From NCBI RefSeq assembly GCF_016107525.1, contig NZ_JABASR010000005.1, positions 62,001 through 126,000 of the forward strand: DNA of 64,000 bases. The letters are read 5' to 3'. Position numbers and translations under genes: made by a program. Below the pieces are notes generated by a model. The model was not told the origin of the DNA. It saw only the letters and a list, made by a program, of their open reading frames with translations, and did no database searches. Below, piece by piece: positions 9,764 to 18,868 of the stretch (its first letter is position 1; every line of letters starts with the position of its first letter). This DNA is from Psychrobacter aquimaris (GTDB taxonomy: Bacteria > Pseudomonadota > Gammaproteobacteria > Pseudomonadales > Moraxellaceae).

Positions 9764-10849
9764 TTAGCCAAGCAAGCTAATACCAATATTAATCAATCCA
9801 CCGCCAACGATCAGCCAAGCGAACATAATCGCCCCTAAGATAAGGGGTTTAACGCCAGCTTGTTTAATAGCGCCCAAATGCGTGGTTAAACCAAGCGCAA
9901 ACATCGCCATGGTGAGCAGCACATCGTCTAGCATCACCATACTACGCTCAAAGCTTGCGGTCATCGGCACCCAAGTGTGTAGTAAGACGATGGCAATGAA
10001 TATAAAGGCAAACCAAGGGACTTTGACTTGTTGCACGCGATTCATGAATGACGTTTTTTTGCCATGGTCGCTGCTACCTTTGGTTAAGGCAAACGATAAA
10101 ATAAGTAAAAAAGGCGCAAGCATCATGACACGTATCATCTTGGTGACAACAGCTGTGTCACCTACTTCAGGGCTGACTGCGTTACCAGCGACGACGACTT
10201 GTGCTACTTCATGAATGGTGGAACCGGTATAAATCCCGTACTGTTGAGTATTTAGCCAAGGTTGCAACCAACCAAGATGGTATAAAAACGGATAGAGCAG
10301 CATCGCAACCGTACCAAATACCACCACTGTCGCCACGGCAATAGTGACTTTGTGTGCTTCCGCTTTGACCACAGGCTCTGCTGCAATCACCGCGGCGGCA
10401 CCGCAAATGCTTGCGCCTGACCCAATCAATAGCGTCGTTTGTTTATCGACTTTTAACCATCGAGTACCTATCCAATAGGTGAGTAAAAAGGTTGATGTTA
10501 ATACTAAGGCATCGCTCATCACTGCAGACAGTCCGACACTTGATACTTGGGTTAGGGTTAACTTAAAGCCATAAAACATGATGGCGAGGCGCAATATTTG
10601 ACCTTTGGCAAATGCCACGCCAACATTTAAGCGCTCAGCAAGGTTAGGATAGACGGTATTACCCAGTACCATACCAATTAGAATGGCTAAAGTTAAAGAA
10701 GACAAGCCAACGATACGTCCATCTGTCCATGTGTTTACGCTAGTATTGAGCCATAAGCAAAATAAGCTACCAATCAGCACGACGATAAGCCCTGCTAGAT
10801 GGCGGCTGCGTGGAAAGTAGTTATTAATTGATTGGGTCAAGGCGTACAT
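9764..10849 (-). CDS. YeiH/UPF0324 family putative sulfate exporter
   Basis: A polytopic membrane protein of 361 residues with about ten hydrophobic segments. Family blocks visible include LAILIGMVLGNTVYP, RLAIMFYGFKLTLTQV, GSGASICGAAAVIA, GSTIHEVAQVVVAG and the C-terminal FALGLTTHL. This matches the UPF0324/YeiH group, annotated as putative sulfate exporters on weak evidence. The ATG at 10849 follows AGGA by 9 bases. It is divergent from a LysR-type gene, the standard arrangement for this family. A palindrome in the shared intergenic region may be the regulator's site. The actual substrate is not established. Confidence 0.88.
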   Translation of the reverse strand: MYALTQSINNYFPRSRHLAGLIVVLIGSLFCLWLNTSVNTWTDGRIVGLSSLTLAILIGMVLGNTVYPNLAERLNVGVAFAKGQILRLAIMFYGFKLTLTQVSSVGLSAVMSDALVLTSTFLLTYWIGTRWLKVDKQTTLLIGSGASICGAAAVIAAEPVVKAEAHKVTIAVATVVVFGTVAMLLYPFLYHLGWLQPWLNTQQYGIYTGSTIHEVAQVVVAGNAVSPEVGDTAVVTKMIRVMMLAPFLLILSFALTKGSSDHGKKTSFMNRVQQVKVPWFAFIFIAIVLLHTWVPMTASFERSMVMLDDVLLTMAMFALGLTTHLGAIKQAGVKPLILGAIMFAWLIVGGGLINIGISLLG

Positions 10850-10883
10850 GACTGGCTGTCCTATTGTCTATAATCGAAATAAG

Positions 10884-10895
10884 CATAAGCTTATG
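10884..10895. promoter_or_regulatory. Candidate LysR-type operator
   Basis: A perfect 12-bp palindrome CATAAGCTTATG lies between the divergent YeiH-like and LysR genes, just downstream of a minus-strand TATAAT (plus coordinates 10903-10908). Its inner ATAAGCTTAT fits the T-N-A dyad style of LysR operators. Binding by the adjacent regulator is inference. Confidence 0.4.
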
Positions 10896-11038
10896 AATAG
10901 ACATTATAAGACAGACTAATTTATAATAAAAACAGATTAATAAGATATAAGTTATCGATTTTTTGGGTTAATTAAAAGCTTTTGGATTAAAAAGGTAGTT
11001 TTTAGGTTGTATCAATAGGATAGGGCGTCAGAGAAATT

Positions 11039-11974
11039 ATGAAAAAAGCCATGCAGGTATTACCAAAGATTACCCTCAAGCAATTATCGGTGTTTGTCAG
11101 TATCTATCAAACGGGTAGCACCAGTCGTGCCAGTGAAGTGCTGCATTTATCGCAGTCGGCGGTCAGTAGTGCGCTGACAGAATTAGAAGCAAGGCTGCAA
11201 ATGCCATTGTTTGAGCGGGTCGGGCGCAGGCTTAATCAGCACCCAAACGCTCATCCTATTTATATACAGGCGCAAGCTATCCTAGGGCAGGCTTTGACAC
11301 TGGAGCATTATCATAAGCATCAGGCAGGGCAGATTCATATCGGTGCCAGTACCACCATCGGTAATTATGTACTGCCGCCGCTGCTTGCCAAGCTATATGC
11401 GGCGCTACCCGATGCCCATATCGATATGTATATCGCCAATACTCAAGAAGTGGTCAGCGAGGTTGAGCAGTTAAATATTGATATTGCGCTCGTAGAGGGT
11501 ATGCCGCGCCCCACAGATATGAAAGTCATTGAGCAGCGTGCGTGGCGGACAGATACCTTGATGGTCTTTGCCAAGCGCGATAGCAAATGGTTGACAGACA
11601 TGGCAGCGTATAACGATGCGGATAATTGCTACGAGCTTAGCATTGCACAACTGGCAAAACTGCCGCTGTTGGTACGAGAGGCAGGGTCAGGTACACGGCA
11701 AATTATCGATGAGCAGCTGCTCAAGCATTTGCCCGATGCTGAAATTGTCATGGCCATCCAGCAATCGGAAGCTATTAAGCATATGGTGAGTGCAGATATT
11801 GGTCTTGGTTGTTTATCGCAGCATGTCATTCAGGCAGAGCTGACAGCAGGAGCGCTGGTACAAGTAAAAGTAGCGGGCATCGATTTGTCGCGAACTTGGT
11901 GGCTAGTGTGGCATAAAGCCCGCCATCAAAGCCCGATTTGGCAAAGTTTTATTGATATTTTGACAGAAGATTAA
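11039..11974 (+). CDS. LysR-family transcriptional regulator
   Basis: A 311-residue protein. The N-terminal winged helix-turn-helix is at about residues 10-70 (LKQLSVFVSIYQTGSTSRASEVLHLSQSAVSSALTELEARL, seen here as two blocks: TSRASEVLHLSQSAVSSAL and TELEARLQMPLFERVGR). The LysR substrate-binding domain runs from about residue 95 (IHIGASTTIGNYVLPPLLA) to near the end. The order and the divergent YeiH-like neighbour suggest it controls that exporter, as YeiE-type regulators do. Two starts are close (11039 and 11051). The effector is not known. A hairpin terminator lies 62 bases downstream. Confidence 0.92.
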   Translation: MKKAMQVLPKITLKQLSVFVSIYQTGSTSRASEVLHLSQSAVSSALTELEARLQMPLFERVGRRLNQHPNAHPIYIQAQAILGQALTLEHYHKHQAGQIHIGASTTIGNYVLPPLLAKLYAALPDAHIDMYIANTQEVVSEVEQLNIDIALVEGMPRPTDMKVIEQRAWRTDTLMVFAKRDSKWLTDMAAYNDADNCYELSIAQLAKLPLLVREAGSGTRQIIDEQLLKHLPDAEIVMAIQQSEAIKHMVSADIGLGCLSQHVIQAELTAGALVQVKVAGIDLSRTWWLVWHKARHQSPIWQSFIDILTED

Positions 11975-12036
11975 CCGTTCATGGTTCATAGGAGAGGTCT
12001 TAATAGTCAGCTTTTATAGTGATAAGCGGCTAACAA

Positions 12037-12074
12037 AAAACGTCCCATAGCCATTACTATAGGACGTTTTATAA
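12037..12074. terminator. Bidirectional terminator between LysR and Usp genes
   Basis: AAAACGTCCCATAG and CTATAGGACGTTTT pair with one mismatch around a 6-base loop, with A and T runs outside. The two flanking genes converge here. Confidence 0.8.
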
Positions 12075-12185
12075 CATGTTATGTTTAGCTTGTAATATAA
12101 GCGGCTCGAGTTAGCTCATTAAAGCTAAGCTACCTTTACACTTAAGCCTTTTCCACTTAAGCATTCTTTAATTAAAGGTGGTCGC

Positions 12186-12647
12186 TTATTTATTAACGGG
12201 CTTATCCAGTCTCACGACTAAGCTATCGCATGGGACGTTAGGCAGGATATTATCTGCCGTCGCGCCACTGAGCCAAGCTGCGATGCCATGGCGTTCATGA
12301 CGACCGATGACCAGCAGATCAACGTCATGCTTGTGGCAATAGTTGACGATGCCTTCACTGTTAGAGATGGCAGTGGTCACTTCAGAATTCACCGCATGTA
12401 AGTCATTACGGTCCAAAAACTGTGCCAATTTGGCGCGCGCTTCCTGACAGCGTTCATCGTCAATTTCGTCATATAAGCTGGAGGCTGGCACCAGCTCATA
12501 ACCGAAGCCGACCATGGTATCTTTAACGATATGCAATACCGATAATTTAGCGTTAGGACGATTCTCGACGATACGTTTGGCCTTTTGGGCGACCACATCA
12601 GCATCGGACATTAAGTCGGTGACCAATAAAATATGTTCGTAACTCAT
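12186..12647 (-). CDS. Universal stress protein (UspA family)
   Basis: A single Usp domain of 153 residues. It begins with the usual strand YEHILLVTDLMSDADVVAQKA and includes KLSVLHIVKD and the core strand DVDLLVIGRH. The nucleotide-binding loop of ATP-binding members normally reads G-x2-G-x9-G-S/T; here it is GRHERHGIAAWLSGAT, so Glu replaces the second Gly and Ala follows the last Gly. This may mean weak or no ATP binding. The ATG at 12647 follows AAGGAG by 6 bases, so the start is firm. It is monocistronic and converges on the LysR gene. The family responds to starvation and other stress; the specific role is unknown. Confidence 0.9.
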   Translation of the reverse strand: MSYEHILLVTDLMSDADVVAQKAKRIVENRPNAKLSVLHIVKDTMVGFGYELVPASSLYDEIDDERCQEARAKLAQFLDRNDLHAVNSEVTTAISNSEGIVNYCHKHDVDLLVIGRHERHGIAAWLSGATADNILPNVPCDSLVVRLDKPVNK

Positions 12648-13084
12648 GAGCGGCTCCTTGTGACAGATAATTTTAACTATAGCACTACTGATGGCTGCTG
12701 TTAAGTAAGCTTTGAGTTCACTTTGTGAAAATCCGACTATCTGTCGTATTGATCATCTTTATCACTACAGTATCTTGACTTATGAAGGTGCGATCCCCAT
12801 CTAATTCCGTTAGGCAAATTCTTTTTAATTTATACCGGCGCATTGCCGTCATTTAAAATGATGCACTGGTACATGCCATTAAATTTGAATGTTACTCATA
12901 GGTTAATCACAATAATACGCACAATATTTTTATATGAATACCATATAAAAAAGACCCTACGATAAGTATTATATTCACTATTTATCTCTTGTTTACCCCG
13001 ATTTTATGTTATCGCTACTGGCTAGATTTGGTCATGGATAGCACATTTTTCTAAATAAAATTGGGGCAATCCATAAGGAAAATT
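12648..13084. other. Intergenic region, 437 bases, no gene seen
   Basis: This divergent region lies between the Usp and M16C protease genes. It is AT-rich. No open frame, hairpin with T run, or convincing pair of promoter boxes was found. An AAGGAAA ribosome site for the protease sits at its right end. Confidence 0.5.
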
Positions 13085-16000
13085 ATGACCGACACGTTAT
13101 CTACTACTGATCTAACTTTGCATCCTGCCTTTGAGCTGATTGAACACCGCCACATTGAGGCGCTGTCGATGGACGTATTGATAAGCCAACACGTCAAAAC
13201 AGGCGCAATGCATTATCACTTGGCACATCCGAGTGATGAAAATGCCTTTTTGGTTGGTTTTCGTACTCAGCCAATGGACTCAAAAGGTGAGGCGCATATT
13301 TTAGAGCACGTGGCTTTATGTGGCTCTGAGAAGTTCCCCGTTCGTGACCCGTTCTTTTCGATGATTAAACGTTCGCTCAATACCTTTATGAATGCGATGA
13401 CTGCTGCCGATTGGACGGCGTATCCGTATGCGACGCAAAATAAAAACGACTACTTTAATTTACTTGCCGTTTATCTTGATGCCTCATTTTTCCCGAATAT
13501 TCATCCGCTGGATTTTGCCCAAGAAGGTATCCGCGTTGAGTTAGACGAAAATGAAAAGCCGCAATTTAAGGGTATCGTATTTAATGAAATGAAAGGCGCA
13601 ATGAGTGGTGAGATTGACCAGTTGTATCATACGGTCGCCCATCATCTATTCCCAACGACGACGTATCACTATAATTCGGGAGGTGATCCTGCTGAAATTC
13701 CTGACTTGACGCATACTGAGCTGGTTGAATTTCATCAGAGCCATTATCATCCCTCAAACAGCGTGATCATGAGTTTTGGTAATATTCCAGTCGCTGAAAC
13801 CCAAGCAAAAATCCATGAAGATGCTTTGATCCAGTTTGAAGCGGGTAAAAAACACGTCTCACGTCCAGAGCAGCGTTTGTCTGCACCGATTAGCGCGGTT
13901 GATACTTATACGGCTGATGAAGCAGGCCCCGATCAAACGCATCATGTGGTGGCGTGGTTATTACCATCGATTACTGATCCGAAACAGCGTTTAGCCTTGC
14001 GTTTATTGGAAGGGGTGTTGGTTGAGCATGCTGGTTCGCCGCTGCGTGCGTATTTGGACAGCCATCCACTCGGTAAAGCGCCAAGTCCGCTACTAGGGCT
14101 GGATGACAGTCACTATGAAATGGTCTTTTATACAGGTCTGCGCGGTTCAAACCCTGAACATGCTGAGGCTGTAGAGCAGGGCATTATTGACTTACTCAGT
14201 CAAGTAGCGAGCCAACCGATTGATGATGAAACCATCGAAACCATCTTGCATCAAATCGAGATTGATCAGCGCCATATCGGTGGCGATAGTATGCCTTATG
14301 GTCTAAATTTAATGCTAGAAGGCTTTAGCACTGCCATTCATGATGGTAATCCTATTGATGTATGGGAAGTTGACGAGCACCTGCAATGGCTACGTGAGCA
14401 AGTAAAAGATGCGCAATGGCTACCGAATTTAATTAAAACCCATTTGCTTGATAATCAGCATCGCGTCCGTGTCACTCTGACGCCTGATAGTGAAAAGTCA
14501 GCCCGTTTGGCAGCAGCTGAGCAAACCCGTCTTGATACCATCGCGATGGATTTGACCGCGGATGATAAAGCTATCTTAAAACAACAAGCGCTTGATTTGG
14601 CCGCGCGCCAAGCAGCGCCTGATGATTTAAGCTTATTGCCAAAAGTTGGTTTAGAAGATGTCCCAACGGATATTAGCTTTAAACAAGGCACGCAAAAACA
14701 GGTGAATTTGAGTGGGCAAGACAGTACCTTATTTGAATATGAAGCCGGTACCAATGGTTTATATTATTACCAAGTGATTGTGCCGTTGACCGATGCGATT
14801 GGTAATGAGGATACAAGCGAGCTACCCGTTAATGAAGTGATTAATCATCCGCTACTGCCTATTTATTTAAGCTTATTATCTGAGCTAGGTACGGATTCGC
14901 TGAGCGCCCATGAAATGCAAGCCAAGCAAGCAGCGCATTCATCAGGCGTGACTGCCAGAATCAGCCAACGTACCAATATCGATGATAGCCAAGCGATTAG
15001 TAGCTATTTCGTCGTGGCAACGCGCGCGCTAAACCGTAAACCTGAAGCGATTGATTTGCTCAAAGAAGTGATGGAACACAGCGTCTTTAGCGAGCATGAC
15101 CGTATCAAAGAGATTTTGCAGCAACGTCAAGCAGGCTGGCAATCAAACCTTGCGGGTTCAGGACATTCATATGCCATGCAAACCGCCAGTCGTGGTATGA
15201 GTCGTCAAGCGCAGTTAGAATATGTGCGCAGTGGACTGCCAGCATTGAACGCGTTAAAAGAGTTTTTAACCCATGCCAGTAACGACGATGCGCAGTGGGA
15301 TAAGCTTGCAACCAGTTTGATGGAATTACATCAGCGTTTAATTAGCTTGCCTAAGCATGCGGTTATCATCTGTGAAGCGGAGCAAACCGAACGCTTAAGC
15401 AATTTGATTGTTGATAGCTGGCAAGACAGTCAAGCGCCGAAAATTGCAGCGCAGTTAAATAGCTCTGATAAAGATATTGAAGATAATATCCCAAGAGAAT
15501 TTGCTGAGTTGCAACTTGATGCGGCGTTAAATGGTGAAAAAGACGCGGTTAAAGTGCTAGAAAGTGGTGTGGCGCTTGATGTTGAAGACTTAGCTTGGTT
15601 GATGCCGACTAATGTCTATCATAACGCCAGTGCTTATACGGTGCCAGCGGCTGATCATCCTGATACAGCTGCTTTGATGGTACTAGCGCCTTATCTGCGC
15701 AATGGTTATTTGCATAGCGCCATTCGTGAGCGTGGCGGTGCTTATGGCGGCGGTGCGGGCTACGATGCCAATGCTTGTGCCTTTAAATTCTTTAGCTACC
15801 GTGATCCGCAGTGTGCTGAGACTTTTGCGCATTTCGATGCCAGTATTGAATGGCTATTGAATGAGCCGCAAACGGACGAGCAGTTAGAAGAAGCCATCTT
15901 AGGGATTATCTCAGGTATGGATAAACCAGGTTCACCAGCAGGTGAGGCGGTTAAAGCCTGCTTTGCTGATTTGCATCATCGCGGTGTCGACTGGCAGCGT

Positions 16001-16162
16001 AAAATGCGTGCGGCAATATTGGCCGTGACAGTGGCTGATTTACAGCGCGTCGCCAAGCAATATTTACAAGGGCAAAAGCACGTACGTGCGGTACTCGCGC
16101 CTTATGATAAAGAAGCAGCAGTACAAGACCTTGGCTTTAATGTTTGTAAAATCAAAAGCTAA
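13085..16162 (+). CDS. M16C-family zinc metallopeptidase (presequence-protease-like)
   Basis: A protein of 1025 residues from the ATG at 13085, chosen because it follows AAGGA; the in-frame TTG at 13061 is less likely. The inverted zinc site HxxEH is H71-ILE-H75, followed by VALCGSEKFPVRDPFF and RSLNTFMNAMTAADWTAYP, which are hallmarks of the M16C (PreP/Cym1) branch. The distal zinc ligand region is near FKGIVFNEMKGAMSGE. A central M16C-associated linker and a second catalytically inactive half (ending around the RERGGAYGGGAGYD block) complete the clamshell. These enzymes degrade peptides, and the mitochondrial ones clear targeting peptides. There is no signal peptide, so it should act in the cytoplasm. 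Strong terminator downstream. Confidence 0.93.
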   Translation: MTDTLSTTDLTLHPAFELIEHRHIEALSMDVLISQHVKTGAMHYHLAHPSDENAFLVGFRTQPMDSKGEAHILEHVALCGSEKFPVRDPFFSMIKRSLNTFMNAMTAADWTAYPYATQNKNDYFNLLAVYLDASFFPNIHPLDFAQEGIRVELDENEKPQFKGIVFNEMKGAMSGEIDQLYHTVAHHLFPTTTYHYNSGGDPAEIPDLTHTELVEFHQSHYHPSNSVIMSFGNIPVAETQAKIHEDALIQFEAGKKHVSRPEQRLSAPISAVDTYTADEAGPDQTHHVVAWLLPSITDPKQRLALRLLEGVLVEHAGSPLRAYLDSHPLGKAPSPLLGLDDSHYEMVFYTGLRGSNPEHAEAVEQGIIDLLSQVASQPIDDETIETILHQIEIDQRHIGGDSMPYGLNLMLEGFSTAIHDGNPIDVWEVDEHLQWLREQVKDAQWLPNLIKTHLLDNQHRVRVTLTPDSEKSARLAAAEQTRLDTIAMDLTADDKAILKQQALDLAARQAAPDDLSLLPKVGLEDVPTDISFKQGTQKQVNLSGQDSTLFEYEAGTNGLYYYQVIVPLTDAIGNEDTSELPVNEVINHPLLPIYLSLLSELGTDSLSAHEMQAKQAAHSSGVTARISQRTNIDDSQAISSYFVVATRALNRKPEAIDLLKEVMEHSVFSEHDRIKEILQQRQAGWQSNLAGSGHSYAMQTASRGMSRQAQLEYVRSGLPALNALKEFLTHASNDDAQWDKLATSLMELHQRLISLPKHAVIICEAEQTERLSNLIVDSWQDSQAPKIAAQLNSSDKDIEDNIPREFAELQLDAALNGEKDAVKVLESGVALDVEDLAWLMPTNVYHNASAYTVPAADHPDTAALMVLAPYLRNGYLHSAIRERGGAYGGGAGYDANACAFKFFSYRDPQCAETFAHFDASIEWLLNEPQTDEQLEEAILGIISGMDKPGSPAGEAVKACFADLHHRGVDWQRKMRAAILAVTVADLQRVAKQYLQGQKHVRAVLAPYDKEAAVQDLGFNVCKIKS

Positions 16163-16195
16163 TTCACTTAAAGTTTACTGACTGAATTGCTATAT

Positions 16196-16242
16196 AAAAA
16201 ACCGCCGCTTTCACTATTTATAGTGGAAGCGGCGGTTTTTAT
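16196..16242. terminator. Bidirectional terminator between protease and serine hydrolase genes
   Basis: The long stem ACCGCCGCTTTCACTA / TAGTGGAAGCGGCGGT has G-U or mismatch tolerance at one point and is flanked by A and T runs. The two genes converge on it. Confidence 0.9.
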
Positions 16243-16265
16243 TTTTCATCGTTATTTTTAAGCCG

Positions 16266-17588
16266 TTACTTTTTTATCAAGTAATTTGCCAATGCTTTAT
16301 AAGCGGGGAGTGAGGTCGGGTCGATTTTACTGTTACTGGCGTCTGGATATGATGCAAAACGTACAATGACCATATCAGCTGCTGGATCGACATAAATGGT
16401 TTGACCGTGGACGCCGCGTGCCGCATAGACGGGTGTGGGATTATTGAATAACCACCACATGCTTGTGTAGCTGCCATTATTGAGCTGTTTATAATCTGCT
16501 TTAGCAAAAACGCTTTTATCACCGCCTGCTTCGATATGATCAACGACCGCTGCTGGGAATAAACGCTTACCGTTAATCTCGCCTTTATTAAGCATCAAGC
16601 TACCAATGCGTGACATGTCATGCAAGCCTGCACTGAGACCGCCGCCAGCAAACGGCGTACCTTTAGCATCGACAGTCATATACGCGCTTTGTTCGGCGCC
16701 AATTTTTTGCCAGATGCGCTCAGAGAGTAATGTATTCACCGCTTTACCAGTGGTACGCGAAATAATCCAGCCTAATGCATCGCTATTGATGGTTCGATAA
16801 TTAAATTCTACCCCATGTTCGCCTTTTTTCTTGACTGTTTGTAGGTACTCAAAATAGCCATCAGGTCCGTTATAATCTTTCGGCTTTGGTAATGGGCTTG
16901 CAGCTTCTGAATACTTCCATATATCGGCATTAGGGTCGGCGTAGTCTTCGCTATAATCGAGTGCTGTCGTCATATCCATGACTTGGCGCACGGTCGCATC
17001 ACCAAAGCCGCTATTTTTTAGTTCTGGAACGATAGAAGCAACCAGTGCACTATCATCAAGCTGACCTTCGGTGACAAGGATTTCTGCTAACAGCCCAGTC
17101 ATGGATTTGGTCATCGACATCGCCGCATGTTTACCTAGCTCATTAAGGCAGCCGTTTTGGCGCTCGTATACCACCTTACCATGATGCATGACCATAATGC
17201 CGTCAGTATAATTGGCATCCAATGACTGCTTCCACGTCATTAGGCGCTTACTGCCAGTGGGTGTAAAGGTGATGGCATCAATATTTTTGTCTAAATCGTA
17301 GCTAAGCTTGGAGGGCGCGCCGATACCGCGACTGACGTCAGTGGTGGGCATCAATTCGCGAATATGACAGACCGTCCAGCGCAGCTTTGGAAAACTAAAA
17401 AAATCTGAAGATGGTTGCATTATCAGTTTATCTTTGGGCGGCGGAAAGCCTTGCATCCATCCAAGCGTTTGTGGGTCTGATTGTTTGGCAGTTAGCGGTG
17501 TGTCATCTGCATGGCTGGGCATACTGGATAGAGTCATGGCGATGGTCAGCGGTAAGAGAGGCAGGGAGCGTTGTAATAAAGTTAGCAT
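16266..17588 (-). CDS. Serine hydrolase of the beta-lactamase class C / NylB-like family
   Basis: A 440-residue protein with an N-terminal signal peptide (hydrophobic to about residue 22, likely cut after SHA near residue 27), so it is probably periplasmic. The nucleophile motif SxxK is S158-M-T-K161 within HAAMSMTKSMTG. The second motif is around EFNYRTINSDALGW, and the C-terminal HGQTIYVDPAADMVIVRF resembles 6-aminohexanoate-dimer hydrolases more than true AmpC enzymes. The family includes esterases, amidases and peptidases, and the substrate cannot be deduced. Its own upstream region holds the terminator of the neighbouring Nudix gene, so it should have a separate promoter. The start ATG has no strong ribosome site. 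Confidence 0.88.
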   Translation of the reverse strand: MLTLLQRSLPLLPLTIAMTLSSMPSHADDTPLTAKQSDPQTLGWMQGFPPPKDKLIMQPSSDFFSFPKLRWTVCHIRELMPTTDVSRGIGAPSKLSYDLDKNIDAITFTPTGSKRLMTWKQSLDANYTDGIMVMHHGKVVYERQNGCLNELGKHAAMSMTKSMTGLLAEILVTEGQLDDSALVASIVPELKNSGFGDATVRQVMDMTTALDYSEDYADPNADIWKYSEAASPLPKPKDYNGPDGYFEYLQTVKKKGEHGVEFNYRTINSDALGWIISRTTGKAVNTLLSERIWQKIGAEQSAYMTVDAKGTPFAGGGLSAGLHDMSRIGSLMLNKGEINGKRLFPAAVVDHIEAGGDKSVFAKADYKQLNNGSYTSMWWLFNNPTPVYAARGVHGQTIYVDPAADMVIVRFASYPDASNSKIDPTSLPAYKALANYLIKK

Positions 17589-17633
17589 GGTATATTCTCA
17601 CAAGTCGGATCAAGCAGTTAATTGCAGACAATA

Positions 17634-17692
17634 AAAAACCATTGATAAGAGACAACACTAAAAACTTAGCATAATTCTTATCAATGGTTTTT
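17634..17692 (-). terminator. Long inverted repeat, terminator of the Nudix gene
   Basis: AAAAACCATTGATAAGA at 17634-17650 is repeated inverted, TCTTATCAATGGTTTTT, ending at 17692, around a 25-base loop. In the minus direction it lies about 60 bases after the Nudix stop and ends in a T run. The loop is larger than usual for a terminator. Confidence 0.6.
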
Positions 17693-17750
17693 ACCAATCA
17701 CTTTTGTAAAGCTTTTGATTTTTTATAACGCTATTTTTATAAATTTAGGG

Positions 17751-18314
17751 TTAGTAGCGCTTGATCGCTTGGTCTTTACCGATAATATCTTGATGAATAG
17801 GAAAATTATCATGGTCATCGTATTGCTTGCGGTCTGCAAAATAGCTTTTTAAAGTGCGGCGCACCGCTTCAAAGGCAAGTTTATCCCATGGAATGTCTTC
17901 TTCAGTGAATAAAGCGCAGTCTAGACTTTCGGAGCCAATACCATAAGCACCATCTTTTAAGTCAGTGATATAAATACTATAGATTTGCCCGATATCAGGA
18001 ATATCATATAAGCAATATAAATGCGGATTGGTGACGACTGCGTCTGCCTCTTCAAAGCTTTCACGTGCCGCGCCTTCTGCCATGGTTTCGCCATTTTCCA
18101 TAAAGCCTGCGGGCAGCGTCCATAGGCCATATTGTGGCTCAATCGCGCGGCGACATAGCAGCACTCTATTTTTATGCACGACCAGTGAGCCACAAATCAC
18201 TTTTGGGTTTTCATAATGAATATAGTGGCAATTGGGGCATACCAAGCGTGGGATATTATCCGTGGCTGGTATTTTGCGTTCTGCTTCATGACCGCATTGT
18301 AGACAATAGCGCAT
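17751..18314 (-). CDS. Nudix hydrolase with N-terminal zinc ribbon
   Basis: A 187-residue protein. The first 30 or so residues hold two CxxC pairs (CLQC and CPNC) forming a zinc ribbon as in NADH-pyrophosphatase-like Nudix proteins. The Nudix box is G-x5-E-x7-REsFEE: it begins GFMENGE and continues MAEGAARESFEEADA. The usual Gly after EE-x is changed (ADA), as in some members. The enzyme should cleave a nucleoside diphosphate linked to another moiety, using magnesium; NADH, ADP-ribose or FAD are possible substrates. The ATG follows AAGG by about 8 bases. No operon partner: the serine hydrolase downstream is separated by an inverted repeat. Confidence 0.9.
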   Translation of the reverse strand: MRYCLQCGHEAERKIPATDNIPRLVCPNCHYIHYENPKVICGSLVVHKNRVLLCRRAIEPQYGLWTLPAGFMENGETMAEGAARESFEEADAVVTNPHLYCLYDIPDIGQIYSIYITDLKDGAYGIGSESLDCALFTEEDIPWDKLAFEAVRRTLKSYFADRKQYDDHDNFPIHQDIIGKDQAIKRY

Positions 18315-18868
18315 ATCAACTGCCTTATATAATGAGAAATAGAAATGAGAAAAAGAGTTATCGTTATTTGAAGGATTATGATTCTTATTTTATAAAATAG
18401 TATGACTTTGGCTTATCAGATGTGATGGGACAATAGCCGTTACGCTTAAGATAACACAAATTCTCATCGCACTGGCAGCGATAATAAAAACCGAATAGGT
18501 TTGCGCAACTGGTTTCTGCTACGGTTATGATGTGTTAATAATTGGATTAATGAGTTCTATAGGCAGAGCAGCTCAGTCACATAAAGTATATGCAGTCAAG
18601 GTCAGATTGCGCTAGGCTAGACTTACACTAACTATTGAATGATGGCTTTACCAATGGTGACAGTAATAGCCGCCGCGACTGATATGGTTATAAATGAGAG
18701 CATGCTCTAGCGCAAGCGCTGTAATAGCTGCAAGAGACAAGCTCCACCATTCGATGCCAAATAAGGTCAAAAAAGATAAACTGGTGAACCTGAGTAGTCA
18801 ATATTTGTATTTGATTGCTATTTATATTTAATTGCATTGATGCTTCATACTGATAAAAATATAGGGCA
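18315..18868. other. Intergenic region, 554 bases, possible gene remnant on the minus strand
   Basis: This divergent region lies between two Nudix genes. No intact gene is visible. On the minus strand, 18648-18797 is open for 49 codons without a start codon and reads as hydrophobic protein-like sequence (LTLFGIEWWSLSLAAITALA, then LEHALIYNHISR). A shift to another frame continues hydrophobic (VAAAITVTIGKAIIQ, then stop). This could be the decayed end of a membrane protein gene, or chance. The rest shows nothing clear. Confidence 0.35.
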
